Positions 14,942-22,206 are shown, numbered from the stretch's first letter. The stretch is DNA of 32,162 bases from Hyphomicrobiales bacterium (GCA_900470805.1 UCCA01000027.1:16665-48826), one strand, 5' to 3'. The notes: generated by a model not told the origin, from the letters alone. A program made the numbers and translations.

Positions 14942-15124
14942 TCACAACCATCCGGCTTGCTTTGCGATGGCAAGCGCGGTGCCCGTCGGCAAGTCTTTCT
15001 TGGGATGCGGAACGATGATCGTTTGCGATCCTCTGCGGAGCTTGTGGTGCGAGCCTTTGACCGACACGATCTCAAAACCCTCACGCTTCAGCCGGGCAAT
15101 GATCCTGTGACTGTTGCGTTCCAT
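14942..15124 (-). CDS. hicA: HicA family mRNA interferase toxin
   Basis: The 60-aa protein has the compact dsRBD-like fold of HicA toxins, which cleave mRNA during translation. Key features are SHRIIARLKREGFEIVSVKG, then SHHKLRRG with the catalytic-type histidine (His26/His27), then the IIVPHPKKDLPTGTALAIAKQAGW tail. The ATG at 15124 is preceded by GGAG with 6 bases spacing. The toxin comes first and the antitoxin second, the usual hicAB order. The gene begins about 40 bases after the fabI terminator, and a TATTAT box within that gap may be its own -10. Confidence 0.88.
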   Translation of the reverse strand: MERNSHRIIARLKREGFEIVSVKGSHHKLRRGSQTIIVPHPKKDLPTGTALAIAKQAGWL

Positions 15125-15164
15125 CGGCCGCTCCGTGATCGGCGAAGCATAATACGCATTTGGG

Positions 15165-15202
15165 AAAATAAAAAGGCCGTGCGCAATATAATGCGCACGG
15201 CC
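15165..15202 (-). terminator. fabA-fabB-fabI operon terminator
   Basis: On the minus strand, GGCCGTGCGCA pairs perfectly over 11 bases with its complement (15192-15202 with 15175-15185) around a 6-base AT-rich loop. The stem is followed by TTTTTATTTT. It lies about 26 bases after the fabI stop and separates the fab operon from hicAB. Confidence 0.9.
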
Positions 15203-15228
15203 TCCAATCCAGTCTGATGATGTCAGTC

Positions 15229-16035
15229 TTACTCGACGTCCGCCCCGCGCAGCGCCTCGAGCGTCGGCATCGAGGTGATGTTGAAGCCGGCGTCGACGAA
15301 GTGGATCTCGCCGGTCACGCCTGCTGCCATGTCGGAGAGCAGGTAAAGCGCCGAGTTGCCGACGTGGTCGATGGTCACGGTCTTGCGCAGCGGCGAATTC
15401 TGCTGGTTCCATGAGAGGATCGCGCGCGCGTCGGAAATACCGGCGCCGGCGAGCGTGCGGATCGGGCCGGCCGAGATGGCGTTGACGCGGATGCCCTTGG
15501 GGCCGTAGTCGGCCGCCAGATAGCGCACCGACGCCTCCAGAGCCGCCTTGGCGACGCCCATGACGTTGTAGTTCGGGATCACGCGGGTGGAGCCGTTATA
15601 GGTCAGCGTCAGCATCGAGCCGCCGTCCGTCATCAGCGGCGCCAGGCGCTTCGCGATCTCGGTGAAGGAGAAACAGGAGATGACCATCGTGCGGCTGAAA
15701 TTGTCGCGCGTGGTATCGGCGTAAAGGCCCTTGAGCTCGTTCTTGTCGGAGAAGCCGATGGCGTGAACGACGAAATCGAGCGTGCCCCAGCGTTCCCTGA
15801 TGGCATCGACGGTCGCGTCCACCGAAGCGATATCCTCGACATCGCACGGCAGGATGAAGTCTGAGCCGACTTCCGCTGCCAGCGGCCGGACGCGCTTGCC
15901 CAGGGCATCGCCCTGGTAGGTGAAGGCAAGCTCGGCGCCCTGTGCTGCCAGCGCCTTGGAAATGCCCCAGGCGATGGAGTGGCTATTGGCGACGCCCATG
16001 ATAAGCCCGCGCTTACCCTGCATGATTCCCGTCAT
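15229..16035 (-). CDS. fabI: Enoyl-[acyl-carrier-protein] reductase (NADH) FabI
   Basis: The 268-aa SDR-type enzyme performs the last reduction of each fatty-acid elongation cycle. The nucleotide-binding segment is GLIMGVANSHSIAWGISKAL. The catalytic pair of the FabI-type Tyr-X6-Lys motif is Tyr156/Lys163 (NYNVMGVAK), with Tyr146 also present. The usual SAGPIRTLAGAGI substrate-loop sequence follows. The ATG at 16035 (MTGIMQGKRG) is 4 bases after the fabB stop, so the two are coupled. FabI is the target of triclosan and related inhibitors in this family. The terminator at 15165-15202 ends the operon. Confidence 0.96.
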   Translation of the reverse strand: MTGIMQGKRGLIMGVANSHSIAWGISKALAAQGAELAFTYQGDALGKRVRPLAAEVGSDFILPCDVEDIASVDATVDAIRERWGTLDFVVHAIGFSDKNELKGLYADTTRDNFSRTMVISCFSFTEIAKRLAPLMTDGGSMLTLTYNGSTRVIPNYNVMGVAKAALEASVRYLAADYGPKGIRVNAISAGPIRTLAGAGISDARAILSWNQQNSPLRKTVTIDHVGNSALYLLSDMAAGVTGEIHFVDAGFNITSMPTLEALRGADVE

Positions 16036-16039
16036 GTTA

Positions 16040-17263
16040 TTATCCGTTGTAGCGCTGGAAGACGAGCGTGGCGTTGGTGCCGCCGAAGCCGAAGGAGTTG
16101 GAGAGGGCAATGTCGATCTTGGCGTCGTCGATGCGCTTGCGCACGATCGGCACGCCGTCGAATTCCGGGTCGAGCTCGGTGATGTGGGCGCTTTCGCCGA
16201 TGAAACCGGCCTGCATCATCAGCAGCGAGTAGATCGATTCCTGCACGCCTGCCGCGCCCAGCGAGTGGCCGGTCAGCGACTTGGTCGACTGGATGTGCGG
16301 GATCTTGTTACCGAACACTTCACGGATCGCGCCGATTTCCTTGCTGTCGCCGACAGGTGTCGAGGTGCCGTGCGTGTTGACGTAGTCGACCTCGCCCTTC
16401 ACCGTTGCCAGCGCCTGGCGCATGCAGCGGATCGCGCCTTCGCCCGACGGAGCGACCATGTCGTAGCCATCGGAAGTGGCACCGTAGCCAACGATTTCGG
16501 CGTAGATCTTGGCGCCGCGCGCCTTGGCATGTTCCAGCTCTTCGAGAACCAGCACGCCAGCGCCGCCGGCGATGACGAAGCCGTCACGGGTGGCATCATA
16601 AGCGCGCGAAGCCGTCTCCGGCGTATCGTTGTACTTGGACGACATGGCGCCCATCGCGTCGAACAGGTTGGACATCGTCCAGTCGAGGTCTTCGTGACCG
16701 CCGGCGAACATGATGTCCTGCTTGCCCCACTGGATCATCTCGGCGGCGTTGCCGATGCAATGCGCCGATGTCGAGCAGGCCGACGAGATCGAGTAGTTGA
16801 CGCCGTGGATCTTGAACCAGGTCGCGAGCGTGGCGGATGCCGTCGAGGACATCGCCTTCGGCACGGCGAAGGGGCCGATCCGCTTCGGGCTGTTGTTCTT
16901 GATGGTGATCTCGGCGGCTTCGATCAGCGTGCGGGTCGAAGGACCACCGGAACCCATGATGATGCCGGTGCGCTCGTTGTTGCTGATGTCGCTCTCTTCG
17001 AGGCCGGAATCGGCGATCGCCTGCTTCATCGCGACATGGTTCCAGGCGCCGCCCTGGGAGAGGAAGCGCATGGCGCGGCGATCGACGAGATCCGTCGGAT
17101 CGAGCGTCGGGCTGCCCCAGACCTGGCATTTGAAGCCATGCTCGGCAAAATCGCTGGAGAAGGAAATGCCGGACTTGGCATCGCGCAGCGAGGCGGTGAC
17201 CTCGGCGGCATCATTGCCGATCGAGGAAACGACGCCCAGACCCGTGACAACTACCCGTCTCAT
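16040..17263 (-). CDS. fabB: 3-oxoacyl-[acyl-carrier-protein] synthase I FabB
   Basis: The 407-aa condensing enzyme elongates cis-unsaturated acyl-ACP. The catalytic triad is Cys163 (SSACSTSAHC), His298 (NTHGTSTPVGD) and His333 (KSLTGHSLGAAG), with Lys328, at the same positions as E. coli FabB. A terminal NSFGFGGTNATLVF is the normal thiolase-fold ending. The ATG at 17263 (MRRVVVTGLGVV) is preceded by GAAGGG. It lies 58 bases downstream of fabA and 4 bases upstream of fabI in the operon of unsaturated fatty-acid synthesis. Confidence 0.97.
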   Translation of the reverse strand: MRRVVVTGLGVVSSIGNDAAEVTASLRDAKSGISFSSDFAEHGFKCQVWGSPTLDPTDLVDRRAMRFLSQGGAWNHVAMKQAIADSGLEESDISNNERTGIIMGSGGPSTRTLIEAAEITIKNNSPKRIGPFAVPKAMSSTASATLATWFKIHGVNYSISSACSTSAHCIGNAAEMIQWGKQDIMFAGGHEDLDWTMSNLFDAMGAMSSKYNDTPETASRAYDATRDGFVIAGGAGVLVLEELEHAKARGAKIYAEIVGYGATSDGYDMVAPSGEGAIRCMRQALATVKGEVDYVNTHGTSTPVGDSKEIGAIREVFGNKIPHIQSTKSLTGHSLGAAGVQESIYSLLMMQAGFIGESAHITELDPEFDGVPIVRKRIDDAKIDIALSNSFGFGGTNATLVFQRYNG

Positions 17264-17321
17264 GTGTTTCGACCCTTCATTTTTGTAGCTTGGAAGACCG
17301 GGCAAAGCATGCCCGGCGCAA

Positions 17322-17837
17322 TTAGGCTTCTTTGTCCTTGGACAGACCGACCCGCAGGTCGCTTGCCTGATAGATGGTTTCGCCATCAGCCTTCAGCCAG
17401 CCGTCGGCGGTGCCAAGCACAAGGCGACCGCGCATGACGCGCTTGAAGTCGATGCCGTATTCCAAAAGCTTGGTGGTCGGGCGGATCATGCCCTTGAACT
17501 TCACTTCGCCTGTCGAGAGCGCCATGCCGCGACCGGGTTCGCCGAGCCAGCCCAGGAAGAAGCCGGTCAGCTGCCACATGCCGTCGAGGCCGAGGCAGCC
17601 CGGCATGATCGGGTTGCCCTGGAAGTGGCAGGGGAAATACCAGTCGTCGGGCTTCACGTCGTACTCGGCGCGAATGTAGCCCTTGTCGAAGGCACCGCCG
17701 GTTTCGGAGATGTCGGTAATGCGATGGACCATCAGCATCGGCGGGAGCGGCAGCTGCGCATTGCCCGGGCCGAATAGCTCGCCGCGGCCGCAGGCCAGGA
17801 TTTCCTCGTAGTTGAAGCTGGATTGTTTGGTCGCCAT
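17322..17837 (-). CDS. fabA: 3-hydroxydecanoyl-ACP dehydratase/isomerase FabA
   Basis: The 171-aa bifunctional hot-dog-fold enzyme dehydrates 3-hydroxydecanoyl-ACP and isomerises trans-2- to cis-3-decenoyl-ACP, the branch point to unsaturated fatty acids. The active-site residues are His71 and Asp85 in CHFQGNPIMPGCLGLDG. The length equals that of E. coli FabA. It is the first gene of fabA-fabB-fabI. Its ATG at 17837 has only a weak upstream GAG. The leader on the minus strand contains an inverted repeat (17904-17931) and, further up, a possible small gene. Confidence 0.97.
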   Translation of the reverse strand: MATKQSSFNYEEILACGRGELFGPGNAQLPLPPMLMVHRITDISETGGAFDKGYIRAEYDVKPDDWYFPCHFQGNPIMPGCLGLDGMWQLTGFFLGWLGEPGRGMALSTGEVKFKGMIRPTTKLLEYGIDFKRVMRGRLVLGTADGWLKADGETIYQASDLRVGLSKDKEA

Positions 17838-17903
17838 GAAAACTCTAATTCCCCCCGCAACTGTGCCGATGGATGTGAACGTTTAGTCCAAGTTCCGATT
17901 AAA

Positions 17904-17931
17904 ATGAAGCACAAGCATGACTGAGCTTCAT
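17904..17931 (-). terminator. Inverted repeat in the fabA leader (possible weak terminator)
   Basis: On the minus strand, ATGAAGC (17931-17925) and GCTTCAT (17910-17904) form a 7-base stem with a 14-base loop, followed by TTTTAAT. It lies about 26 bases after the stop of the small reading frame at 17957-18040. It could end that transcript before fabA, attenuate fabA, or be an operator. Confidence 0.35.
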
Positions 17932-17956
17932 CACCGTCTAAGGACCGGCTGCCGCC

Positions 17957-18040
17957 TTATTTGGTGGTCGCATACAGGAAGGCCAAGCCCCCGGCCAGCA
18001 CTAAATGCGCGAAAAGCCCGATTTTGCGGCGGTTTGACAC
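17957..18040 (-). CDS. Possible small single-pass membrane peptide (27 aa)
   Basis: A GTG-started frame encodes a peptide with a basic N-terminus (SNRRK) followed by a hydrophobic stretch of about 18 residues (IGLFAHLVLAGGLAFLYA) and a short TTK tail, the layout of a one-helix membrane peptide. TGGGGA lies 6 bases before the GTG and could be a Shine-Dalgarno. Codons are mostly the GC-ending ones used by the neighbours. It sits between fabA and the divergent irr, with an inverted repeat after its stop. No family is recognised. It could also be chance. Confidence 0.4.
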   Translation of the reverse strand: MSNRRKIGLFAHLVLAGGLAFLYATTK

Positions 18041-18061
18041 CCGTTGTCCCCATTGAAACTA

Positions 18062-18090
18062 TTGAAAGCCTTCCGCGCAAAAGTTATATG
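18062..18090 (+). promoter_or_regulatory. Sigma70-type promoter of irr
   Basis: TTGAAA (18062-18067), a 17-base spacer and TATATG (18085-18090) lie 49 bases upstream of the irr ATG. The reverse complement of the -10 region (CATATAAC) could double as a -10 for a divergent minus-strand transcript towards fabA. Confidence 0.6.
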
Positions 18091-18138
18091 GCTTAGGGAA
18101 ACCTGATTGCGGGACGCTAGATTAGCTGGAGTTTATTG

Positions 18139-18558
18139 ATGGTGGCTGAAGCCCCTCTGACAATTGAAGCAAGGTTGCGGGGCGCCGGCCTCAGGCCGAC
18201 GCGTCAACGCGTCGCACTCGGCGACCTGCTCTTTGCCAAGGGTGATCGGCACCTGACGGTCGAGGAACTGCACGAAGAAGCAGTGGATGCCGGCGTGCCG
18301 GTCTCCTTGGCAACGGTCTACAACACGCTGCACCAGTTCACCGAGGCCGGCATGATCCGCGTTCTCGCCGTCGAAAGCGCCAAGACCTATTTCGACACCA
18401 ATATCTCCGACCACCACCATTTCTTCGTCGAGGGCGATAACGACGTGCTCGATATTCCGGTGAGCAACCTCACCATCGCCAATCTGCCGGAACCGCCCGA
18501 AGGCATGGAGATCGCCCATGTCGACGTGGTCATCCGCCTGCGCCCGAAGCGCGGCTGA
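18139..18558 (+). CDS. irr: Iron response regulator Irr (Fur superfamily)
   Basis: The 139-aa winged-helix regulator is known in rhizobia to repress iron-demanding functions such as haem synthesis when iron is low, and to be inactivated by haem. DNA-binding domain: LRGAGLRPTRQRVALGDLLF through VSLATVYNTLHQFTEAGMI. The Irr hallmark histidine run is His92-His94 (DHHHFF). The protein contains no cysteine, so it lacks both the CXXC zinc motifs of Fur and the N-terminal haem-regulatory Cys motif of Bradyrhizobium Irr; this fits the Rhizobium type. The ATG at 18139 follows GGAGTTTATTG. A TTG directly before it is ignored. Confidence 0.9.
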   Translation: MVAEAPLTIEARLRGAGLRPTRQRVALGDLLFAKGDRHLTVEELHEEAVDAGVPVSLATVYNTLHQFTEAGMIRVLAVESAKTYFDTNISDHHHFFVEGDNDVLDIPVSNLTIANLPEPPEGMEIAHVDVVIRLRPKRG

Positions 18559-18574
18559 TCCAATCGCCTCGGAC

Positions 18575-18592
18575 GTTCGCGCTTGCGCGAAC
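18575..18592. terminator. Hairpin between convergent irr and TRIC genes
   Basis: GTTCGCG and CGCGAAC pair perfectly around CTTG within the 40-base gap between the two stop codons. There is no T-tract, so it is a weak candidate for a bidirectional terminator. Confidence 0.45.
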
Positions 18593-18598
18593 CTCGCG

Positions 18599-19234
18599 CT
18601 ACATCACGTCGTCGGGGTGCCGGCCGGGCTTGGCCTTGTAGGTCGGAAACGTCCATCCGTAATAGAGCGCCCCGCCGCGAACCGCGAAGGCTGCAAGAAC
18701 GCCGACGGCTGATGCCGCATACAGCGGCAGATCGAGCGCGTTGGCACCCGTGAAGATGCCGGCCCCGATCAGCGCCGCGGTGATGTAGATCTCCGGCCTG
18801 AGAAGAACGGACGGTTCGTTGGCCAGCAGATCGCGCAATATCCCCCCGAATGTCGCCGTCAGCGTGCCGGTCACAATCGCGATCGTCGGCGAGCCGCTGG
18901 CCGCCAGCCCCTTGGCCGCCCCCATCACGCAATAGGCCGACAGTCCGATGGCATCGAGCCAGATCAGCAGCCGATAGCGCGATTCCACCAGATGCGCGGT
19001 GAAGAACACCAGAAGACCGACGGCGCAGCAGATCAGGATATAGGTCGGGTTCAGCACCCAGAACACGGGAACGCGCCCGAGAACGATGTCGCGCACCGTG
19101 CCGCCACCCAAACCGGTGACGATCGCGAAGAACAGGAAGCCGATGAGGTCGAGCTGCTTGCGCGATGCGGCCAGCGCGCCGGTCGCGGCAAACAGCGCGA
19201 CGCCGGCATAGTCGAGATAGACGAAGGGCGACAT
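18599..19234 (-). CDS. TRIC-type cation channel / UPF0126 (YicG) family membrane protein
   Basis: The 211-aa inner-membrane protein has about seven hydrophobic helices. The two internally repeated glycine signatures of this family are present: GLGGGTVRDIVLGRVPVFW (about 42-60) and FGGILRDLLANEPSVLL (about 128-144). Prokaryotic members related to animal TRIC channels conduct monovalent cations; a glycine-transport role has also been suggested for YicG. The actual substrate is not visible from sequence. The ATG at 19234 is preceded by GGGAG with 6 bases spacing. The gene is convergent with irr and divergent from the small secreted protein gene. Confidence 0.85.
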   Translation of the reverse strand: MSPFVYLDYAGVALFAATGALAASRKQLDLIGFLFFAIVTGLGGGTVRDIVLGRVPVFWVLNPTYILICCAVGLLVFFTAHLVESRYRLLIWLDAIGLSAYCVMGAAKGLAASGSPTIAIVTGTLTATFGGILRDLLANEPSVLLRPEIYITAALIGAGIFTGANALDLPLYAASAVGVLAAFAVRGGALYYGWTFPTYKAKPGRHPDDVM

Positions 19235-19354
19235 CAGGTGCTCCCGGACCGGCGCGAAATCTCCGCGGACTGAATCACGGTGGCAAGGGCGGCGCAAGGC
19301 GGGTCACCTAAAGTCGCCGACCAATAGCGTCCTTATCCGACGAAAAGAGACCCC

Positions 19355-19837
19355 GTGAAAACGCTGCTGATCGCCTTGAACCTTGTTGCCCTTCTCGTCG
19401 CTCCCACGGCGGCCTTCGCCCAGCAGTCGCTGCTGTCCGATCCGGAGATCTACGAAAAGGACCATTTCCGCGAACAATGCACCAAGGCCGAATTCTCCGA
19501 CGCCTTCGTCACCCGCCAGGACATCAACAATGACGGGCTGGTCGACGCGGTCGTCAACGAGGGCGAACTCACCTGCGACGGCGAAAAGGGCCCGCAGTGC
19601 GACGAGGACGGCTGCATCTACAATTTCTATTTGCAGGTGGCGGAAGGCGGCTATTTCATGATCGCCACCGCCAAGATCTACGGCTACGACTTCGTCCAGC
19701 GGTTCGGCAACAGGGTGCTGGCGATGAAGATGAATTCGCGCTTTTGCGAACGCCCGGCCGGTGACGAGAACAAGGATCCTTGCATCATCACCACCCGCGT
19801 TCGCGGCACCAAGTTCGTCACCATCTCGAAGAAGTAG
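19355..19837 (+). CDS. Small secreted protein of unknown function with an EF-hand-like loop
   Basis: The 160-aa product starts at GTG and has a clear signal peptide (KTLLIALNLVALLVAP, cleavage near AFA-QQ). The mature part is acidic, with six cysteines (disulfides likely in the periplasm), including the CDGEKGPQCDEDGC cluster. The segment DINNDGLVDAVV resembles a calcium-binding EF-hand/FG-GAP type loop. No family was recognised. The stop lies 6 bases from the stop of the convergent YdcF gene. Function unknown; a periplasmic location is the only safe inference. Confidence 0.75.
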   Translation: MKTLLIALNLVALLVAPTAAFAQQSLLSDPEIYEKDHFREQCTKAEFSDAFVTRQDINNDGLVDAVVNEGELTCDGEKGPQCDEDGCIYNFYLQVAEGGYFMIATAKIYGYDFVQRFGNRVLAMKMNSRFCERPAGDENKDPCIITTRVRGTKFVTISKK

Positions 19838-19843
19838 CCGGCC

Positions 19844-20629
19844 TCATTCAGGATAGAGCGCCGAGGTGCGCCCGGCGAAATAATATCCGACAAGGCCGAA
19901 CCACTCCCGAACGGCGGTGGCCATGTTCTGCGAATTGCGGCTCGGCTGGGTGAAGTCGAGCGCCAGCCGCTCGCGCCCGTCGGTCCGGTAGTCGGTCGGC
20001 CACGGCGTCACGTCGATGCCGAGCTTGCGGAAGATGCCGACGGAGCGCGGCATATGATAGCCCGATGTGATCAACAGGCAGTTGGAAAGCCCTTGGGCGG
20101 CAAGCAGATCCTTGGTGTTGACGGCGTTCTCGAATGTCGTGCGCGACGTCGTTTCCTCGACCAGCCGCTCATTGGCAACGCCGAACAGCGGAAAGAACCG
20201 GCCCGACATCACCGCGTCGCCTTCGTAGACGCCGGACATCGACCCGTCGCCGCCCGAGACCAGGATGCGCGACTGCGGATATTTCTGCGCCAGCCGCAGC
20301 GTCTCGATGAACCGGTCGCCGCCGGCATTCATCTCGATGCCGTGGCGCACCGTGTTCACCTCGTTTTCGAAGCCGCCGCCCAGCACGATCATGCATTGCA
20401 GGTCGGCGGGGTCCTGCGGCTTGGCGAAACGATCCTCCAGCCCCTGCAGCAGATAGTTTCCAGCCGTCGTATAAAGCGTCACGAACAGGATCACGCAGGC
20501 GCAGCCGGTTGAGAGCATGCTGATCGCCCTGAAGCGGATCAGGCCCGAAATCAGCGCCAGCAGCACGAACAGAAACGCCAGCGACAGCGGCTGACCGAAC
20601 ACCCAGACGAGCTTTGAAAACAGAAACAC
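19844..20629 (-). CDS. YdcF/ElyC-SanA family (DUF218) membrane protein
   Basis: The 261-aa protein has two N-terminal membrane helices (about 10-33 and 38-60) followed by a DUF218 domain (about 78-230). Its motifs are CMIVLGGG, ILVSGGDGS, TTFENAVNT and ITSGYHMPRSV. Members such as ElyC and SanA affect cell-envelope integrity in enterobacteria; the biochemical reaction is not established. The start is GTG at 20629, supported by a full AAGGAG (20638-20643) 8 bases upstream. It lies 63 bases downstream of the DUF1275 gene on the same strand, with which it may be cotranscribed. A small inverted repeat (AGCTGA/TCAGCT, 20663-20679) lies in the gap. Confidence 0.85.
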   Translation of the reverse strand: MFLFSKLVWVFGQPLSLAFLFVLLALISGLIRFRAISMLSTGCACVILFVTLYTTAGNYLLQGLEDRFAKPQDPADLQCMIVLGGGFENEVNTVRHGIEMNAGGDRFIETLRLAQKYPQSRILVSGGDGSMSGVYEGDAVMSGRFFPLFGVANERLVEETTSRTTFENAVNTKDLLAAQGLSNCLLITSGYHMPRSVGIFRKLGIDVTPWPTDYRTDGRERLALDFTQPSRNSQNMATAVREWFGLVGYYFAGRTSALYPE

Positions 20630-20692
20630 GCGAATGGCTCCTTATTCGTTTGCTCAAGCTCTAGCTGATTCGCTCAGCTGGAAATGCGACGA

Positions 20693-21409
20693 TCATCTGC
20701 GTCTTGCCATCGGCCGTGGCATCGCGGTCTGGTGGAAGCGGCGCTGCAGCGGCTTGGGGATCAGAAGCGCCGCCAGTGCGATCAGTATCGCGAAGGCGGA
20801 GACCAGCCAGAGCGCCGCCGCGCCGCCGGCCTGCGTCAACAGCGCGCCGGTGACGGCCCCTGCCAGCATGCCGAGCCAGGGAACGATCTGGATCGTCCAC
20901 TCGACATGCCGGTCGCCGAGGATGAAGCGCCCGATGCCGCGCCCGAATCGCGACAGCGCCCCGGTCACATAGGTCAGCCCGATCGGCAGCCCCTCTATAT
21001 GCTCGACGGCGGCGTTCACCATGCCCATCGAGGCGACGATCAGGTAGAAACGCGGCAGCGCAAGCCCGGCATCGGTCATCAGCGATGCGAGCGCCAGCGC
21101 CATGCCGACGCAGGCCAGCACCGCGAAGACCCGCCGATCGGCGAAATGCGCGATCACGATGCCGGCGGCATTGCCGAGCACGAACACGGCGATGGCGACC
21201 AGCAGCACCGCCGCATGCCCAAAATTCCCATCCCCCAGCGCCAGCGCCGCCCGCGTGGTGTTGCCGGTCATGAACGACACGAAATCGCCGCTCAACATAA
21301 GCCCGGTGGCATCGGTCATCCCCGCCAGAAACGAGATCGCGCCCGCCAGCACGAGGCCGGTTGCCGTGCGCCTGGCGTGGATGATGTGACGTCGTCTTTG
21401 TCGTGTCAT
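20693..21409 (-). CDS. DUF1275 (YoaK) family membrane protein
   Basis: The 238-aa integral membrane protein has six or so hydrophobic segments. The family N-terminal signature is visible: LAGAISFLAGMTDATGLMLSGDFVSFMTGNTTR (about residues 21-53). The function of the family is unknown. The ATG at 21409 follows CCTCCTCC on the coding strand, the reverse of a Shine-Dalgarno, so translation initiation looks poor or the message is leaderless; I see no better downstream start before the signature. The basic N-terminus (RQRRRHIIHARR) fits a cytoplasmic end. Confidence 0.8.
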   Translation of the reverse strand: MTRQRRRHIIHARRTATGLVLAGAISFLAGMTDATGLMLSGDFVSFMTGNTTRAALALGDGNFGHAAVLLVAIAVFVLGNAAGIVIAHFADRRVFAVLACVGMALALASLMTDAGLALPRFYLIVASMGMVNAAVEHIEGLPIGLTYVTGALSRFGRGIGRFILGDRHVEWTIQIVPWLGMLAGAVTGALLTQAGGAAALWLVSAFAILIALAALLIPKPLQRRFHQTAMPRPMARRR

Positions 21410-21584
21410 GGAGGAGGGTCCAGACTGTGGCCCTGCACCGCGGAGTTCACAGGTGTCCGGAGGATCGGGCTTGAAAATGATTCTTTAAAAGCAATGGCGA
21501 CGCAAGCATACGACCGGTGGAGCGATAAAATCAATTCAGTCGTGGACGACTATAAATTTCTGTGATGTTCAAAGAGAAAAGATT

Positions 21585-21660
<76 letters not shown>

Positions 21661-21763
21661 ATCAAGGTAGTCCCGGAAATCTCCGGTCCTGGGATGCTTC
21701 GCGAGGCGCTTTGCCTTGCGGAGTGGCGGCTTATTACTTGCGGTTTTCACAGATAGCAAGCCT

Positions 21764-21799
21764 AAAAAACCGGCCCGGCGAATTTTATCGTCCGGGCCG
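21764..21799 (-). terminator. Terminator of the FYDLN-acid protein gene
   Basis: On the minus strand, CGGCCCGG (21799-21792) pairs with CCGGGCCG (21778-21771) around a 13-base loop, followed by G and TTTTTT (21769-21764). It lies 15 bases after the stop codon. Confidence 0.85.
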
Positions 21800-21813
21800 A
21801 GACTTATTCGGAA

Positions 21814-22206
21814 TCAGACGTCTTCTTCGTCGCCGGTCACGCCGATGATGTCGCTCATGTCGTCGTCATCGTCGTCTTCGTCGGCTTCGAGGAAGGTGTC
21901 GTCGTCGTCATCGCCTTCGATTTCGACGTCGTCATCGCCCATGTCAGGGATATCGTCGCCGGCTGCATCGCCATCGGCGTCCTCGAGCGAAACCAGTTCG
22001 ACTTCCGTGCTTTCGGTATCGACTTCGGCCACTTCTTCCTCTTCCTGCGCAGCCTCGGCTGCGGCAGCTGCCGAGCTTTCGACGAAGAAGGAGAGGGGGT
22101 AGGTCTTGCCCGTGTAAGGAGAAACGATCGGGTTCCGGTTCAGGTCGTAGAACTTCTTGCCGGTTTCCGGATCGGTACGCTTGGTTCCAAGTTCAGCTTT
22201 CGCCAC
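21814..22206 (-). CDS. FYDLN acid family protein (TIGR02300)
   Basis: The 130-aa protein has a short conserved head (AKAELGTKRTDPETGKKFYD, containing the FYDLN motif that names the family, then PIVSPYTGKTYPLSFF). It is followed by a long highly acidic tail of Asp/Glu runs. The family is restricted to alphaproteobacteria and has no known function. The head resembles a small zinc-ribbon-like or S1-like fold without cysteines; that remark is speculative. The start is GTG at 22206, preceded by GAGG with 7 bases spacing. A longer in-frame ATG-started version would extend 60 codons into unconserved sequence and is rejected. Confidence 0.88.
   Translation of the reverse strand: MAKAELGTKRTDPETGKKFYDLNRNPIVSPYTGKTYPLSFFVESSAAAAAEAAQEEEEVAEVDTESTEVELVSLEDADGDAAGDDIPDMGDDDVEIEGDDDDDTFLEADEDDDDDDMSDIIGVTGDEEDV

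Larger units (their letters stand above)
17838..18138. other. Divergent fabA / irr intergenic region
   Basis: This 301-base region holds, from left to right: the fabA leader, an inverted repeat (17904-17931), a possible 27-codon reading frame on - (17957-18040), and a promoter for irr on + (18062-18090). I see no convincing Irr (ICE-box) or Fur-like operator. A promoter for fabA itself could not be assigned. Confidence 0.6.

Noticed and set aside
15920..17437. 505-codon open frame on the plus strand opposite fabI, fabB and fabA
   Set aside because: It crosses three well-identified genes and their gaps, with no domain signal; a codon-bias artefact.
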